This document shows, piece after piece, positions 1 to 11,298 of a stretch of DNA of 64,000 nt. Position numbers and translations under genes: made by a program. Under the pieces are notes generated by a model. It worked only from the letters and a program-made list of their open reading frames with translations. It was not told the DNA's origin and did no database searches. Origin of the DNA: Lathyrus oleraceus (taxonomy: Eukaryota; Streptophyta; Magnoliopsida; Fabales; Fabaceae); assembly GCF_024323335.1 (NCBI RefSeq), contig NC_066579.1:236209475-236273474 (forward strand), written 5' to 3'. How positions within the stretch are numbered: the first letter of the stretch is position 1; each line of letters begins with the position of its first letter.

Positions 1-229
1 TGAAGACAACAGATCCCGGGCTGGCATTGGCTACTGTTCTGGGGCATGTAATGAGCAAGGTTTGTTCACAAGTGGAGGATTCATCCATGCTGATCAACCT
101 GAAGAGGAGGAAGCTGCTGCTATCATTGAAGAAGATACAGAAGACGTGAACAATTTCATCATACCTACCTGGTGGTGTCTGCCACAATTGGGTCGCTGTG
201 GATATTCCTACGGTCATTCATAAGTCAGC
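1..229 (+). pseudogene. Element A: 3' end of Ogre gag-pro exon (remnant)
   Basis: This is the last part of the protease-side exon of a plus-strand Ogre element that begins left of the window. It aligns closely with 29620-29841 of element B, including the stretches encoding the glycine-rich tail and the segment ending just before the intron. Relative to B there is a 4-bp duplication (CCTA-type, about 170) that shifts the frame, plus small insertions, so this copy is not translatable to its end. In the family this tail lies downstream of the aspartic protease. Sure of the homology; the exact lesions are read by eye. Confidence 0.85.
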
Positions 230-493
230 GTGATTTGTTCACTTTGTTTAAAACCCTTCTCCCATGCCAAAAGGAGAAGTGATGACATTGTTGGCAGCAT
301 TTAATACAATGATGTTTTCATTCAATTAATGCATTGTTAAACATTTGTTTTTCCATTTGTTTTCACTTTTTGCTTTTGCATGAAATCAGTGATCACAAAA
401 AACCCTGAAAAACAAAAACAGCTTTTTCATCTGCATAAATGATTTGCTTGTTTAAAATTCAAAAGCTTTTCATTATCCAGAATCATTATGCAG
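230..493 (+). other. Element A: Ogre intron between pro and RT
   Basis: The 264-bp segment starts with GTGATT and ends with TATGCAG. It aligns along its length with the introns of B (29842-30112) and, more distantly, C. Ogre elements are known to remove an intron between protease and reverse transcriptase by splicing. Stops occur in all frames, as expected for an intron. The splice sites look usable, but the downstream exon here is destroyed. Confidence 0.75.
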
Positions 494-671
494 GGATTTC
501 TAAACCCATTGAACATAATGATCCAACGCCATCTCCCAATCTTGACTTCTTTGTATTTAAGGCAGAGGAAGATGATGTTGAAGGGGATTCCTGATGAGAT
601 TACCCGCCTTTTTGAGCACCAAAGACGCTCATTCAGCTGTATCATGAGAATCAGCAAAACAGTCAAACTGG
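494..671 (+). pseudogene. Element A: start of RT exon, truncated
   Basis: The sequence matches the first ~170 bp of B's second pol exon (30113-30290), the acidic linker ahead of RT. It carries a one-base insertion in a G run (about 582, GGGG versus GGG in B) that shifts the frame. Homology stops near 671, after the segment corresponding to B's AACTTGGGG, where the internal deletion begins. No RT catalytic motif is retained. Confidence 0.8.
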
Positions 672-803
672 GGCATTGCAAATGCAATCAAAAAAAAAAA
701 AAAAAAAAAAAAAAGGGTGAAAAAGATGAAAAATCAAAAAATCAGGAAAATTTTTTCAAATTTTTTCCAAAAGAAAAAAGAAAAATTATACCCTCAAGTC
801 CCT
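672..803 (+). other. A-rich filler at element A deletion junction, with 25-nt poly(A)
   Basis: These ~130 bp match neither side of the deletion. They replace the roughly 2.9 kb that encode RT, both RNases H and most of integrase in B. The insert begins with a short mixed stretch, then an uninterrupted run of 25 A at 690-714, then A/T-rich sequence with oligo(A) and oligo(T) blocks. Pol homology resumes at 804. It looks like filler DNA from repair or template switching. Its source is unknown. Confidence 0.7.
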
Positions 804-1144
804 AGTTGACTGATGCTGAATGGATTCAGAGTCGTTACGACCAGTTGAATTTGATAGAAGAGAAGTGATTAACTGCCATGTGCCATGGTCAGTTATATCA
901 GCAGAGAATGAAGAAAGCATTCGATAAGAAGGTCAAGCCTCGTGTGTTCAGAGAAGGTGACCTTGTGCTCAAGAAAGTTTTGACTTTCGCGCCCGATTCC
1001 AGGGGCAAGTGGACTCCAAACTACGAGGGTCCATATGTTGTTAAGAGAGCCTTTTCAGGCAGAGCTTTGATGCTTACAACAATGGATGGGGAGGATTTCA
1101 CTCGTCCTGTGAATTCAAATGCAGTCAAGAGATACTTTGCCTAG
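804..1144 (+). pseudogene. Element A: integrase C-terminal end
   Basis: This corresponds to B 40812-41151, the end of Ogre integrase. It encodes the basic tail with the motif KKAFDKKVKPRVFREGD followed by a GPY-like region (NYEGPYVVKRAFSG). A TGA at 866-868 interrupts it at exactly the position where B has TGA (40874-40876). Downstream of it an 88-codon frame from ATG 878 stays open to the TAG at 1142, as in B. The catalytic core is absent, so this copy cannot supply integrase activity. Confidence 0.85.
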
Positions 1145-4100
1145 AAAAAGTATATGCAAATGAAAAAACAGAATAGCTCGCTAAGTTGAAAACGCGAAAG
1201 GGCGGCTTAGGCAAAAATGAGCGTCTCGGTGGAGAATCCGCAAGGGTAATCCAGGCAAAAATTAGAGACTTGAAAAAAGAGAATATTTGCATCCCGCTAG
1301 ATTGAGTACCTCACTCTGGGGCAATCTAGGCAAAAATTAGGGATTTGGCAAGTAACTGCATCCTGACAAGACTTTCTGTTTTCAGTCGTCATTTCGTCAG
1401 AAGATTCTCGATTCATCGTCAACTGAAGCTTCGGATACATCGAGATTCAAATTGGTAGAGAAAGGATCATTATGTTCAATGCAGCCCTCTTCCAATATAT
1501 ATCACTGATTTCAAATTTGTACAGATCTATGGGGTCTTGCCATTTGCAGGCTACCATTCCATCAAGTCAATTTGAGCTTCTTATCCAGTTATTTGCACTC
1601 TTATTTGTTTCAATTCAACAAATGTTTTGCATGTTTTAAATTGATAAAATGTCATTGTTTTAAACAAATCAAATTTTTCAAAAAAATTTTGTTTTAAATA
1701 AAGTGAACATTCACAAGATGAAAGGATACTCAAGAATATCTCAGTGCTCTCCCGAGGGTGGCATGATTTCCGACAGGTAAGACATTTGTTCATATTCCTG
1801 GTTTGGTGGTATCTTCTTTCTTCAGATCTTTGTTGGGGTTGTTCCTCAAACAAAGTTGTTGGTGGGGTTGTTCCCCAGTATAGTCGCAAGCAGAGTGTTG
1901 TTGAAGACTTTGTTTTCTCCAGCAGCAGTTTTCCCCAACATGGGTGTTTTTCTTGTAGAAGTTTCGGTGGTTGATGGTTTGTCATCTTGGTGCCCCGTCA
2001 CTTTCTCCAGTGGGTCGATATCCCCAGACCTTATTTGTCTCCTCAGCGCAGTCACGAGTAGAGCTGTTGTTGATATCCCCATCGGATTCGCGTGCAGAGT
2101 TGTTGTCACTCTTCCTAGTGCAGTTGCCGGCGGAGTTGTCTATTTTCCTCAGCACGATCACTTTCCTTTTTTTGAAGACTTGGTAAGTCAGTGGTTTGAT
2201 ACCCGGTACTTTACCCTTTCCCCGGCGAAGTCGTCTGCGGAATTGTTGCTATCTCTCCAGCAGAGTTTTTCTCTCCAGCAGAGCAGGATTTATTTTCCTA
2301 CTCAGTGGTTGGTTGGGTTAATATCCCAATTTGTTAATCCATCTTTTCCTCAGCATAGTCTGCAGAGTTGGTTGTTGTGGCAGTTTCACCCGTTGAATAC
2401 TCCTTCAATCCCGAGTATGGTTGGATGATGGCTTTGGCCTCCAGTGAATGGATTGATTTCCTGACTGTTTGTGATCCCCAGTAGAGTGGCTTGTATTGCA
2501 GAATCTACTTGTTGTGATCAGTCTGCTGTGTATTCTCCCCAAGTGGAGTAGTTTGTTGCAGAATTTGCTTGTGTGATCTGTCCTCCCTCAGTGGGTTGTT
2601 CCCCAAGAGAGTAGCTGACAGTTTCCCCCAGTAGAATTGCTTATGCAGTTAGATTCTATTTGGATGATATCATTCTCCCTCAGTGGATTGTTCCCCAGTG
2701 GAGTTTTGTAGATTCGCTTCTACAGCAGTTCGTGCTTGTGCAATGCACCTTTTTGTTTCTCAGTTGACACTGGGATCCCCTGCGGATACTTTGGGACTTC
2801 TCTTGTTCCTCTACAGATTTGTCTTGGTGGCTGTCTTTTGCCCGTTGTGACTTTCTGTACCCTGATTGGGTTGTCTCCTGATATCTCTGACTCTCTGCTT
2901 CTCCAGCAGTACTCGCAGATCTTTGCTTTACAGCATATAGATCTCCGCAGATTGGCTCTCCAGCTGGTTTTTCCTCTGGAAGTATAATACCGGACGTCCG
3001 ATTCCTGGACCTGTTTGTGTTAGAACTGTCTGTCTTGTCAGCATTCATCAAACATAAATCACGCATATTCATGCATATTCATAAAACATTCAGATATTCA
3101 TGTTGCATTTCTTGCCATGTATCCGTTGTTTGTTACTCCCTGCTTTTGGGGTGATATAGATCTCTTTACAGATCTCCCCAAGCAGATGTTGGGTGTTTAA
3201 AATCTCTCCATATAGAGTCAGCCCCATAAGCAGAAAATGTGTCTGTCTTTCTTTCTGCAGTTCCCCACTGAGATATATCCTCGTGGATGACGGTTTCTTC
3301 CGTTTCCTCCCAACACATATATTGGGATGGATTTTCCTATTTGAGTTATATCCTCATTAGGACGTGTCTTGATTCAGTCCGTCTTTTCGGATTATTCCCG
3401 AATTGGCTATTTGTCAAAAGTCTTGTGTTTCCCAGTGGGTTGTTCCCCAGCGGATTTTTTCGGGCCTCTACCCTCATACCGGTAGTTATAAGTCCTATTT
3501 TTCCTGGCTTTCTTGACAGAATTTGTGGTTATACACCTGTTATTCTCCAGCCAGAGTTTTTGGTTTTCTACCCTCATACCGGTAGTTATAAATCCTATTT
3601 TCCTGCTCTCCAGCAGTTTGTGGTTTGTTATAAACCCTATCTTGGTTTCCCGTGTGGATTTGTGATTTGTTCTATCCCCACGCGGAGTTGTTGGTCTTCT
3701 ACCCCGTATTCGGTAGATGTAAACCCTAATTTTGTGGTTATCCCCACCAGATTTTGGCCTTCTGCCTACAAACCAGCAGTCGTAAGTCCTATCTTTGCGG
3801 TTTTTCTACAAACCGGTAGTTGTAAACCCCGTTCTCTCCACTTGCAGAGTTAACTTTGTTGTTCATCCCAACCGATGACAATTTCCCTTGTGGTTATCTC
3901 CATCTAGTTCTTGATGTTGATTTTCCTTTGCTTGGATAAGTTGCTCAGATAAGCACTTATATCCCCAGCAAGTCTTTTGTGGATAATTGCCGTATGCTAG
4001 CAATTTTATCCCCAGCGGGTCCTTTCACCTTTTGTCAGTGATTGTGTTCCCCGGATCATTGATTCTCACCAGTGAATCCTCAGCGAGTCTTCTGTCATTT

Positions 4101-4309
4101 ACCCTTTTGTTGGTAATGTTTGTTGCTCCCCTTTTGATTGGTCATCATTATATACCTAGTTTGGTATCCTGATGCCTTTCTTTTCGGTTGATTTATCCTT
4201 TATTAACCCAGTAACCGGTTGTGGATAATCTTCCATGCGAGTATATTATTCACGGTCTGCCGGTAATGAATAATATATCTCATGCACTCTTCAGTCGAAG
4301 CCTTTCGTG

Positions 4310-5570
4310 TTTTCTTTGTTGAGTAAGATTCGTTATTTCCCTTTGCGGAATCGAATATTTCTTTGTTGTTGGGTAATTGCCGGATGCTTGCAATTTATCC
4401 CTTTGAGTTGTCTTTCGTTTACCCGGATGCTTGGTATCGATTGTCTCTCTTTTTGGTTAGTCACCTATTATATACTTCGGTATCTCTGGTGTCTTTTCCT
4501 TTTTGAGTATATTATTCACGGTCTGCCGGTAATGAATAATATATCTCATGCGCTCTTTAGTTGGAATCCTTTGTTGATTTTCCCCAGCTGAGCAAGATTC
4601 GTATTCTTTGTAGAATCGAATATCCATCCTTTAACCAGTTTGTGTTTTGGATGATGAGTGTTTTGGCATATATACCAATTCACGTTTTCGGTAGATCACC
4701 TATTATATACCCAGTAACCGGTATCTCTGGTGTTTCTTACCATGCGAGTTTATTATCTACGTTCTGACGGTAATAGATAATATATCTCATGCGAGTATTC
4801 TTATCCACGGTCTGCCGGTAATGGATATTATATCTCATGCACTCTTTGGGTTTGTGTCCCCAGTTGAGTAAGATTCGTATTCTTTGTAGAATCGAATATC
4901 CATCCTTTAACCAGTTTGTGTTTTGGATGATGTGTGTTTTGGCATATATACCAATTCACGTTTTCGGTAGATCACCTATTATATACCCAGTAACCGGTAT
5001 CTTTGGTGTTTCTTACCATGCGAGTTTATTATCTACGTTCTGACAGTAATAGATAATATATCTCATGCGAGTATTCTTATCCACGGTCTGCCGGTAATGG
5101 ATATTGTATCTCATGCACTCTTTGGGTTTGTGTCCACAGTTGAGTAAGATTCGTTTTCCCGTTGTGGATTCGAATGTCCATCCTGTAAGTCGATTTGCTT
5201 TTTCAAGCCCTCCTTTCGGATGATGAGTGTTTTGGCATATATACCAATTCACGTCTTTGGTTAGTCACCTATTCTATACCCAGTAACCGGTATCTCTGGT
5301 GTCTCTTCCTTTTCGAGTATATTATTCACGGTCTGCCGGTAATGAATAATATGTCTCATGCACTCTTGGATAAATCTTTTGATTGCTTTCTCCGCAGAGT
5401 AAGATTCATATTCCTTGTGGAATTGAATATCCATCCTATAAACAAGTTTGCTTTTGCTCTCTTCAGGATGATGTGTGTTTTGGCATATATACCAATTCAC
5501 GTTACGGTCGGTCACCTATTATATACCCAGTAACCGGTATCCCTGGTGTTCCTTCCTTTCTGCTCCCTAT
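4310..5570 (+). repeat. Tandem array, ~255-276 bp monomers, in element A 3' UTR
   Basis: The phrase GAGTAAGATTCG (or GAGCAAGATTCG) recurs at 4321, 4590, 4866, 5142 and 5397, giving steps of 269, 276, 276 and 255 bp. Each monomer also carries TTTTGGCATATATACCAATTCACG, ACCTATTATATACC and a CTGCCGGTAATGGATA block, always in the same order. The second and third monomers are the most alike. Related monomers occur in B at about 44.4-45.1 kb. Confidence 0.88.
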
Positions 5571-6165
5571 TATGACCTCGGTCCCCTTGTGGAGTCAGAT
5601 TTTCCTGAGTTTATGTACCTTTTCCAGGTCTTTCTCAGATGTTTGGTTGATTGATATCTCTCACCCTTATACCGGTCTTTGATATTCATTCTTCCTGAGT
5701 TTGTTACCCTTATACCGGTAACATCTCATTTGTTTGGTGCTTCCTCAGTGAAGTTTTCCTTTTGCTTCTCCCCCAGGAGTCAACTTGTGTCTCTCCAATG
5801 GATTTATTTTCCTTTGGAATTTTCTTTTCCCCGGTGTGAGTCCTTCACTCCCCAGTGAAGCCTCCAGTCTGATTTCTGTATTCCCTAATCAGAGTCGTGA
5901 CTTGTTCACGCTGTATCAGGTTTTGTTTATCCCCAACAAGAGTCTTGTTAGAGTCTCTGTTCCTGGTGAGTGTGTTACTCCGATGGATCGTCTTTTCTTC
6001 TGTGTGAATCATATTCCCCCACAGAATTTGTGTCTTTTGCATGCATACATTTGCATCATGAGGTCTCTTAGGGACCAAAATTTGTCTCATTACTGTTATT
6101 TAAGCCCATTCTACCGCGTCGAGATGAAGATTTCTAAACTTCACTTCTCCGGCTAGAATGACCTT

Positions 6166-6176
6166 AAATAGGGGCA
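6166..6176 (+). promoter_or_regulatory. Element A polypurine tract
   Basis: AAATAGGGGCA lies directly upstream of the TGTAAGACCC start of the 3' LTR. The identical tract precedes B's 3' LTR at 45790-45800. In LTR retrotransposons this purine run primes plus-strand DNA synthesis. Position and conservation support the call. Confidence 0.75.
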
Positions 6177-7317
6177 TCTGTAAGACCCCAATTTTGGCTC
6201 TAAGATCCCTCATGGCCCATATCATATCATATCATGGCCTCAAGGATCATTGCATGCCCTAGCTTCCCTCCTAGTGGGTAGGTTGCCTTGTGAGTTGATT
6301 CTTGATCACCAAGCATGCTTTGCATTTGTATATCTTTGCTTTTCATATGTTTACTAACCAAAAAGTACAAAAATATTGTCATCTAACCATATTACTTGCA
6401 GCTGAAGCAATCATCAGGCAATTAGGTCAAAATCAGTCAAAGTAAGTCATTGCAGTGGATGGTGGCCATTCTTGCAGAATTTGGGCACCATGATCAATAA
6501 TCAAGAGTTCATATAACTTGGGACATCATTTGGAATCAAAATCTCAAGGAATTAGGGTTTGGAATTCATCAGAAAGTGGTTCAGTCAAGCAAAACTCTAG
6601 AAAGTCAAACTTGGTCAACTGTGGATTTAATCAGTGATTTGAGGATGGGATTTGGTCTGAGAGGTCTCGTTCATGTCTATACAAGCTTCATATATCATGT
6701 CAAGCGTCCACAATGAAGAAAATAAAGTCAGACAAGAAATTTCCAGAAATAGAAACTTGACCTGTAATTGGAATTTGCCAAAAATGGAAACTTCTTGATC
6801 TTAAACTTACATCATGATACAAGTTTCAAATGAATTTTTGCCCAACATGAAAGTTGAAGATCTTGTTCTCCCATTTCCAAAAAGTCCAAGAACACTCAAT
6901 TCCCATGTATGGTTGGCAAGTTATGATCATTTCATTTTCAAAAATTTGTGAACTTCAAAAGGCCATATCTCTCAAACCATTTGGCCAAATTTGGTGGGGT
7001 TTTTTCCTACAAGTCATATTTAACCTCCTCTTTCCAAAAATGTGACCTTCATGCACCAAAACATTACCAATCAAAACGGCATTTTTGAACCTACTTGAAT
7101 TAATTTTAAGTGTGGTGCAAAAGTGAAATTTTGATTTAACCACTTTTAAACACTTTGGCCAATTGGAAATGTTCAGAAATGTCATTTTGGTCATGCTTGT
7201 AAGCCCAAATTCGTGCACCAGCCATTACACCTCCACATGTGAACCAAAACCACCATTTAGCAAAAACTTACCATTAATCAAATTGTGTTTAGCTCTTACT
7301 AATGCAACCTTAAACAG

Positions 7318-7328
7318 AAGTATTTAAG
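7318..7328 (+). promoter_or_regulatory. Possible TATA-like element in A LTR
   Basis: AAGTATTTAAG is followed within about 60 bp by AAACCCTAGCAGC and a pyrimidine-rich stretch. The layout resembles a U3/R boundary. The equivalent part of B's 3' LTR has ACTATAAGACC. This is a positional guess without transcript data. Confidence 0.35.
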
Positions 7329-9612
7329 CACATTTTCTGCACAATTAAACCCTAGCAGCAGCCATCAATTACACACAGAATATTTCATTTTCTCTCAAAT
7401 CACCATTTTCTCATTTTTGCATTTTCTAACCAAACTTCCAAAGAACTCGAGCAACCCTTTGTGGTTTCATCACCTGACCATCATTGTGAGCCATTTCCAA
7501 GCATCAATCACCAACTGGAACAGCATTCTCGATTCTGATTTTCCAAGCTCCAACAATGGCAGATTCCGATTTGGACCTCTTCAAGCATCACTGAGCTAAA
7601 TTGCTTCAAGTATCCATCATTCCAAACCACAAGGAGCACCTGTTTCAAGCCAAAGCACTCAAACATCACTGTTTTCACAAATTTCTTCAAGAACAAGTAA
7701 ATATTCGAATCTCATATTTCATTAAACTTTGCCATGCTTTAGTTAGATCTTAGATTGCTGATTCCATTGAACTTTATATTGCATGAAATGGTTGAGTATT
7801 CACTGATTTCTATGGATTTAAAGTTTACTACATGAACATGTTCTTGCATGTTGCTCTCCTGTTAGGTCGATTTAGTTCAAATGCTTGCTGGATTTATGAT
7901 GTATGTTGATTACTGATTCTATTGGTATGGCTAATTTCGAATTCTGGGCGATTTAATTTTTCATGATTGAATGAACAAGATGATGTTGGTACTGTATGCG
8001 CAAACCCTAAAATTTCCCAGAACCATTGAAATGCGTTTGGTTGCTGTCCCGTGTTTCTGCATGAGAAATTTCACTGTGCTATTGCCATGTTCCTATTGCT
8101 GCTTGACACATCACCGGGTGCTACGCACCGTTTCATTTAAGTGAACCAACAATTACAAAAATGCCATCCACGGTTTATTTAATCCATTTAAAATCAATTC
8201 ATTTCAATTTTTTATTTCATTTTGGTTCATCATCTTCTAAAATTCATAACATCATCACCTTTGATCCAAATTTCATGGAAATTTTTGCATTATGCTCTGC
8301 TTGATATCTAGTTTTTTATCATGATTTTTGCTGATTTTTTGGATGATCGAATTTTTAATGATGCTAGGGTTTGTGACATGCATGCATATTTTGTACATTT
8401 TGCCAAATCATTTATGAAATAGTGATGCATTATCCAATGGCCCTGAATTGTTTTGTGCTCAAACTAGACACACTCATGGTGATTTTGATATAGAGTTTGT
8501 GAATTTATCTTATCTGGTCATTGAGTTATGAATTTTTGAATTAGGGTGTGACAATTTGTGTCACACCATTGATATGCAATTTCATGATTTTCTTTACCAT
8601 GCCTCTTGACCTCCAATTGATGTGAATTTTTGCATGAACCTACTCTTGTATGTCTAGTTTATGTGTGAATTTTCTTGGAATTATTTGTGGCATTTTCTAA
8701 TTGTTTGAGATTTTCTCCCCTGTTTGACCAAAATGTTGACTTTTGTGATACATGTTGCCATTTCCTTTGTGAAATTCTCATACTTTATTAGATGAACTTG
8801 AAATTTGACATGTGATTAGTAGACATCCTAAGCTTTGTCATGGTGTTGATCCCATTCATTTATCATTTGTTATCACTGATTTATGAATTTTTCAAGTTGA
8901 TACATGTTTGGTTGACTTCTTTGAGCATGCTTAAAATTGCTTTGACTTTCTGATTTTCATTGACTATCTTCCCATGATCCAATTGAGCTGAAATTTGATA
9001 TGCGTGTCATGTTATGGATTATGATTGATCATGAATTATGTGATGATTTTTGGAATTGATTATGATTGGTTTTGAGCTAAGTCTTGCTGTTGACCTCTAT
9101 GAGCTTTCATTTGCCATGTTTTGACTTCTTTTGCTTATGAAATCATGATGATGAATGATATGAATGTGGGACCAATTGAGTTTGCTTTGATTGTTTAAAC
9201 TTGATTTTGGTTGACTTTCATTTGCTGTTTTGACTTTCTCATCCTCTTTTGACCCTAGGCTTGTCCTAGTGGTCTCATTGCTTATGTTTGAGCTCATTGT
9301 TTCAGGTTAAGCAACAATTGCCTCAAAGAAATTTATACAACTTGGTTGAGCTTGATTTGTTTATCATGAGCTAACCTCTTTGTTTTGTAGGTGGCTTGAC
9401 TCTTATGATTTGAGTCTTGTGCTTTGCACATTCATCTGATTATGTTGACTGTTAATTCTATTCTCATTTTGCTTTGACTTTTGAACTGTGTACTGATTCT
9501 GTTTGACTATTTCAGGTACCATTAGTTGCTTAGTTCTTTGAACTTGCTTTGCTTTGCTTTATAGCAATTTGCATTGAGGTATAATCCTTTTTCTTCATGT
9601 AGTCTGGAAGAC

Positions 9613-9617
9613 CTGGC
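9613..9617. repeat. Target-site duplication of element E (left copy)
   Basis: CTGGC here is repeated at 16895-16899, directly flanking E. The uninterrupted site in B's LTR (GACCTGGCCTGTTACTTGG, about 21630-21650) has the motif once, confirming that E interrupts A's LTR. Confidence 0.92.
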
Positions 9618-11298
9618 TGTTAGACGGTGTGGCTAGTGATCGAGAGGGGGGGTGAATAGATCACCTCAAAAAATTAACGGATTTAACGTTTAATTAGAGT
9701 TTTCAAACGCGGCGGAAAAAGCAGTCCCGAATCGACTTCCGTCTATTCTGAACTGCTACTAGAAAGCCGGACACGCAAGTGCAGTTGCTGGATTTTAATG
9801 AGAATGACAGAAATAATACACACAGAATTTTAACAGATTGAATGCGCTTATCCTCAAATTCTATTTCCAATGAACACAATCAAGTTAACCGTTTTGTCAA
9901 ACAGTTGGTGTGTGTGTGTTTGATGATAAACAGCAATGGTGTATGACTAAAGGTTTTATTATCACTGCTGTCCAAAAAAATGATCAATCACCACACACTA
10001 ACAGAAATTGCAAAACAGTTTTGAAACGTAAAGAAGATTAAGGTAAGAGTACGATACGCAGAGATTTGTTAAGGAAGTTCCCCACGTCGTCCTCGCGTGT
10101 GGGTACGTCTCCCTCTCAATTTCAAATGAAATTGAGAACTTTGATTATCAATTATTGCTGAATCCGTTGATACAAGGTTTTGATACAAAGACAGAATTTC
10201 TAAACTCCAAGAACCTCTTCTTGTATAAACCTTCACTTGATCTGAGCTCGATCAAGATTTTCCTGCACAAAGTTGCAAACAATTCACCGGTTCCACGACC
10301 TGCTTGCGAAATCCCCCGATCTCCAAACGCAACGCTGCGGCTGAATATGTTCTGCAAATGTGACTCCCAAACCCTCAAGAACACACCAGTTCTTGAAGGA
10401 CAAACCAGTAGGTTTTTCCTAGAAACCCCCTTCAATCTTCGACTCAGCTAGATCCTCGATCGTTCCACTGCAACCCACAGCTAGATCCTTGATCGTACCA
10501 CTGAACGTTATCTCAATCCTTCTTTAATCCAAAGAACAAGAATTGTTATGTGTAATTGTTCTTGAAGAGAAGTGATTGAGAAGATGAAGAAGATGAAGTC
10601 TCTTTCAGGTTTCTATGTGCTCACAAACAATTGCTCCAACACTGCTTTTGATCTGTGTTCAATTGTTTTCCCTCAATGAATTCGTTACCTGCATCTGCTG
10701 TTGAAACCTGTTCTTATATTCTGCAAAAACAGTTGCTGTTATGACTTAAAACAACTTTGTGTATTGATGCATAGGAGTGTGTATCGATACATACTGTAAG
10801 TTGTGTGAATATTTGGTGAAATCAATTACTCATGTATCGATGCATAAATCGTGTGTATCGATGCATGTGATTTTTACACTGATATGTATCGATGCTTAAT
10901 GCTCATGTATTGATGCACAGGCAGTCTCAAGTAGTCCTGTATCGATGCAGGAATCGTGTGTATCGATACATAGAGTTTTTGGCCTTCCATGTATTGATGC
11001 ATGGCTCGTATGCATCGATGCATACTGAACAGAAATTGTTTTGTGATTAATCACAGGTTACATGTATCGATGCAAAGGCTCATGTATTGATACATACTGA
11101 TATAAAATGCATTTTAATAGTTATTCAAAGGGAATTTTCAATGTAGATTTATATGTATGTTTATGCAACAATAAAGTGGGATGATGGACAAAATAAGAAC
11201 ACAAATATATTATGTAATGCAATGCACAATCAATTTGGATGATGATCACACAATTTGCTATCATTAAAAATTAATTCAAGTTAAAGAATTCTTTCACA
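9618..11298 (-). repeat. Element E 3' LTR
   Basis: 1,681 bp, with TGTTAGACGG and AATTCTTTCACA as plus-strand termini. It carries an array of TGTATCGATGCAT-type motifs at about 10759-11097. The ORFs on both strands near 10150-10450 recur unchanged in the other LTR simply because the LTRs are copies, and they show no retrotransposon domain. Confidence 0.92.
10757..11100. repeat. Cluster of ~13 TGTATCGATGCAT-type palindromic motifs in E LTR
   Basis: Variants of TGTATCGATGCAT or TGTATCGATACAT (and TGTATTGATGCAT) occur about 13 times in 340 bp, often in pairs about 20-25 bp apart with a short spacer such as AATCGTG or GGCTCGT. The core ATCGAT is self-complementary. The same cluster is in the other LTR (about 16353-16696), and weaker copies continue outside the LTR at 11673-11845. 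The function is unknown; clustered protein-binding sites in the U3 region are plausible. Confidence 0.85.

Larger units (their letters stand above)
1145..6178 (+). other. Element A: long Ogre 3' untranslated region, repeat-rich
   Basis: About 5 kb lie between the end of pol and the 3' LTR, with no convincing gene. Short motifs such as TTCCCCAGTAGAGT, CCCCAGCAGAGT and CCCAGTAACCGGTA recur dozens of times in diverged form, and a ~270-bp tandem array lies at 4.3-5.6 kb. The equivalent region of B (41152-45802) shares the motifs but differs in copy number and order. A hypervariable, tandem-repeat-bearing 3' UTR is known for Ogre. Long ORFs at 1856-2428 and 3287-3853 are not kept open in B and are judged non-coding. 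Confidence 0.85.

Noticed and set aside
1856..2428. 190-codon ORF in element A 3' UTR
   Set aside because: Composed of diverged CCCCAGYAGAGT repeats, has no family features, and the matching region of B (41850-42110) does not keep the frame open.
3287..3853. 188-codon ORF in element A 3' UTR
   Set aside because: Repeat-derived sequence; frame broken in B. Length is explained by low stop density in the repeat motifs.
10155..10451. 98-codon ORFs on both strands in E LTR, copied at 15751-16047
   Set aside because: LTR duplicate effect; overlapping frames on opposite strands and no recognised domain.
10757..11100. CRISPR-like array
   Set aside because: Repeats are short, degenerate and irregularly spaced, lie within a plant LTR and have no associated genes.
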